From a virus, in IMG/VR virus record IMGVR_UViG_3300008267_010143, positions 1-21,707 of that record: DNA of 21,707 nt. One strand, given 5' to 3'. Under the pieces are notes generated by a model. The model was not told the DNA's origin. It ran no database searches and worked only from the letters and a program-made list of their open reading frames with translations. The position numbers and the translations under genes were made by a program. This document shows, piece after piece, positions 21,505-21,707 of the stretch. Numbering within the stretch: the first letter of the stretch is position 1; every line of letters begins with the position of its first letter.

Positions 21505-21707
21505 TTAAAATATCTCACGAATCTCCTTTAAGTATGCTCGAGATCTCTCGTACATATAATGACTACGACTATGCTCTAGTGCATCTTTTTGAAAAGCACC
21601 CTAGTTACTTTCAGTTTTTTCAGGAGAGTCTCCGTCTAGGTCGTACAGTGCTTCTTGATAATTCTATTTTCGAGCTTGGTACAGCTTTTGATAGTCATAA
21701 ATACATG
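21501..21707 (+). CDS. Probable DpdA-like (TGT-family) DNA base-exchange enzyme, N-terminal part
   Basis: 69 codons, open to the window edge. The start makes an ATGA overlap with gene 43. The visible part reads I-S-H-E-S-P-L-S-M-L, then D-Y-D-Y-A-L-V-H-L-F, and L-L-D-N-S-I-F-E-L-G followed by A-F-D. These match my memory of a phage protein group related to tRNA-guanine transglycosylases (DpdA type), in which the D-N-S/D-S-G strand end carries a substrate-binding Asp. DpdA enzymes swap guanine in DNA for a 7-deazaguanine such as preQ0. The call rests on one short conserved stretch plus the QueD-like gene at the other edge, so it is provisional. Confidence 0.5.
   Translation, partial: MIKISHESPLSMLEISRTYNDYDYALVHLFEKHPSYFQFFQESLRLGRTVLLDNSIFELGTAFDSHKYM

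Noticed and set aside
1-21707. tRNA genes, CRISPR arrays, integrases or transposons
   Set aside because: No cloverleaf-like intergenic stretch, regularly spaced repeats or recombinase motifs were seen; intergenic space is too small for most of these.

Overview
The window is a stretch of a lytic, AT-rich, T4-type myovirus genome. The genes that identify it are uvsY, uvsW, the late sigma factor gene 55, the recombination nuclease pair 47 and 46, and the family B DNA polymerase gene 43. All are divergent from enterobacterial T4, and a SleB-type lysin, many phage glycosyltransferases and almost no Shine-Dalgarno sequences suggest an environmental, possibly marine, phage. The host cannot be named from this sequence.

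Layout. Positions 1-3581 are mainly minus strand: a QueD/PTPS-like enzyme cut by the window edge, an unknown protein, two small low-complexity proteins, an unknown protein, a PD-(D/E)XK nuclease and a small basic protein. One plus-strand gene, a SleB-like cell-wall hydrolase, interrupts this run at about 0.9-1.4 kb. The only sizeable minus-strand gap (2118-2316) holds a perfect T4 late-promoter box (TATAAATA, minus strand) flanked by inverted repeats. At about 3.6 kb transcription switches strand. From 3617 to the right edge all genes point right and overlap or nearly touch, as in one very long operon.

The plus-strand run starts with replication and recombination genes (uvsY, uvsW, 55, 47). 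Genes 47 and 46 encode the two subunits of one Mre11/Rad50-type complex and usually lie close together. Here they are separated by about 8.9 kb of carbohydrate genes (6971-15901): GT2-like, GT11 and GT10 transferases, a GDPD-like protein, a KdsC-like HAD phosphatase, a PfkB-like kinase, a nucleotidyltransferase fused to an RpiB-type isomerase, a cupin, a further putative transferase, a GDP-fucose-synthase/ColC-like epimerase-reductase, a ColD-like PLP dehydratase with His in place of the catalytic Lys, and a galactosyltransferase-like GT-A enzyme. After gene 46 come another glycosyltransferase, gene 43, and the start of a probable DpdA/TGT-like DNA base-exchange enzyme.

Two systems stand out. 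The first is a phage-borne cassette that looks able to make and attach unusual deoxy-sugars (colitose or fucose type) and perhaps a heptose-like activated sugar; it may act on host surface glycans, virion proteins or phage DNA. The second is a 7-deazaguanine DNA-modification theme, inferred from a QueD-like gene at one edge and a DpdA-like gene at the other. A small hairpin directly before gene 43 is a candidate translational operator like the one known upstream of T4 gene 43.
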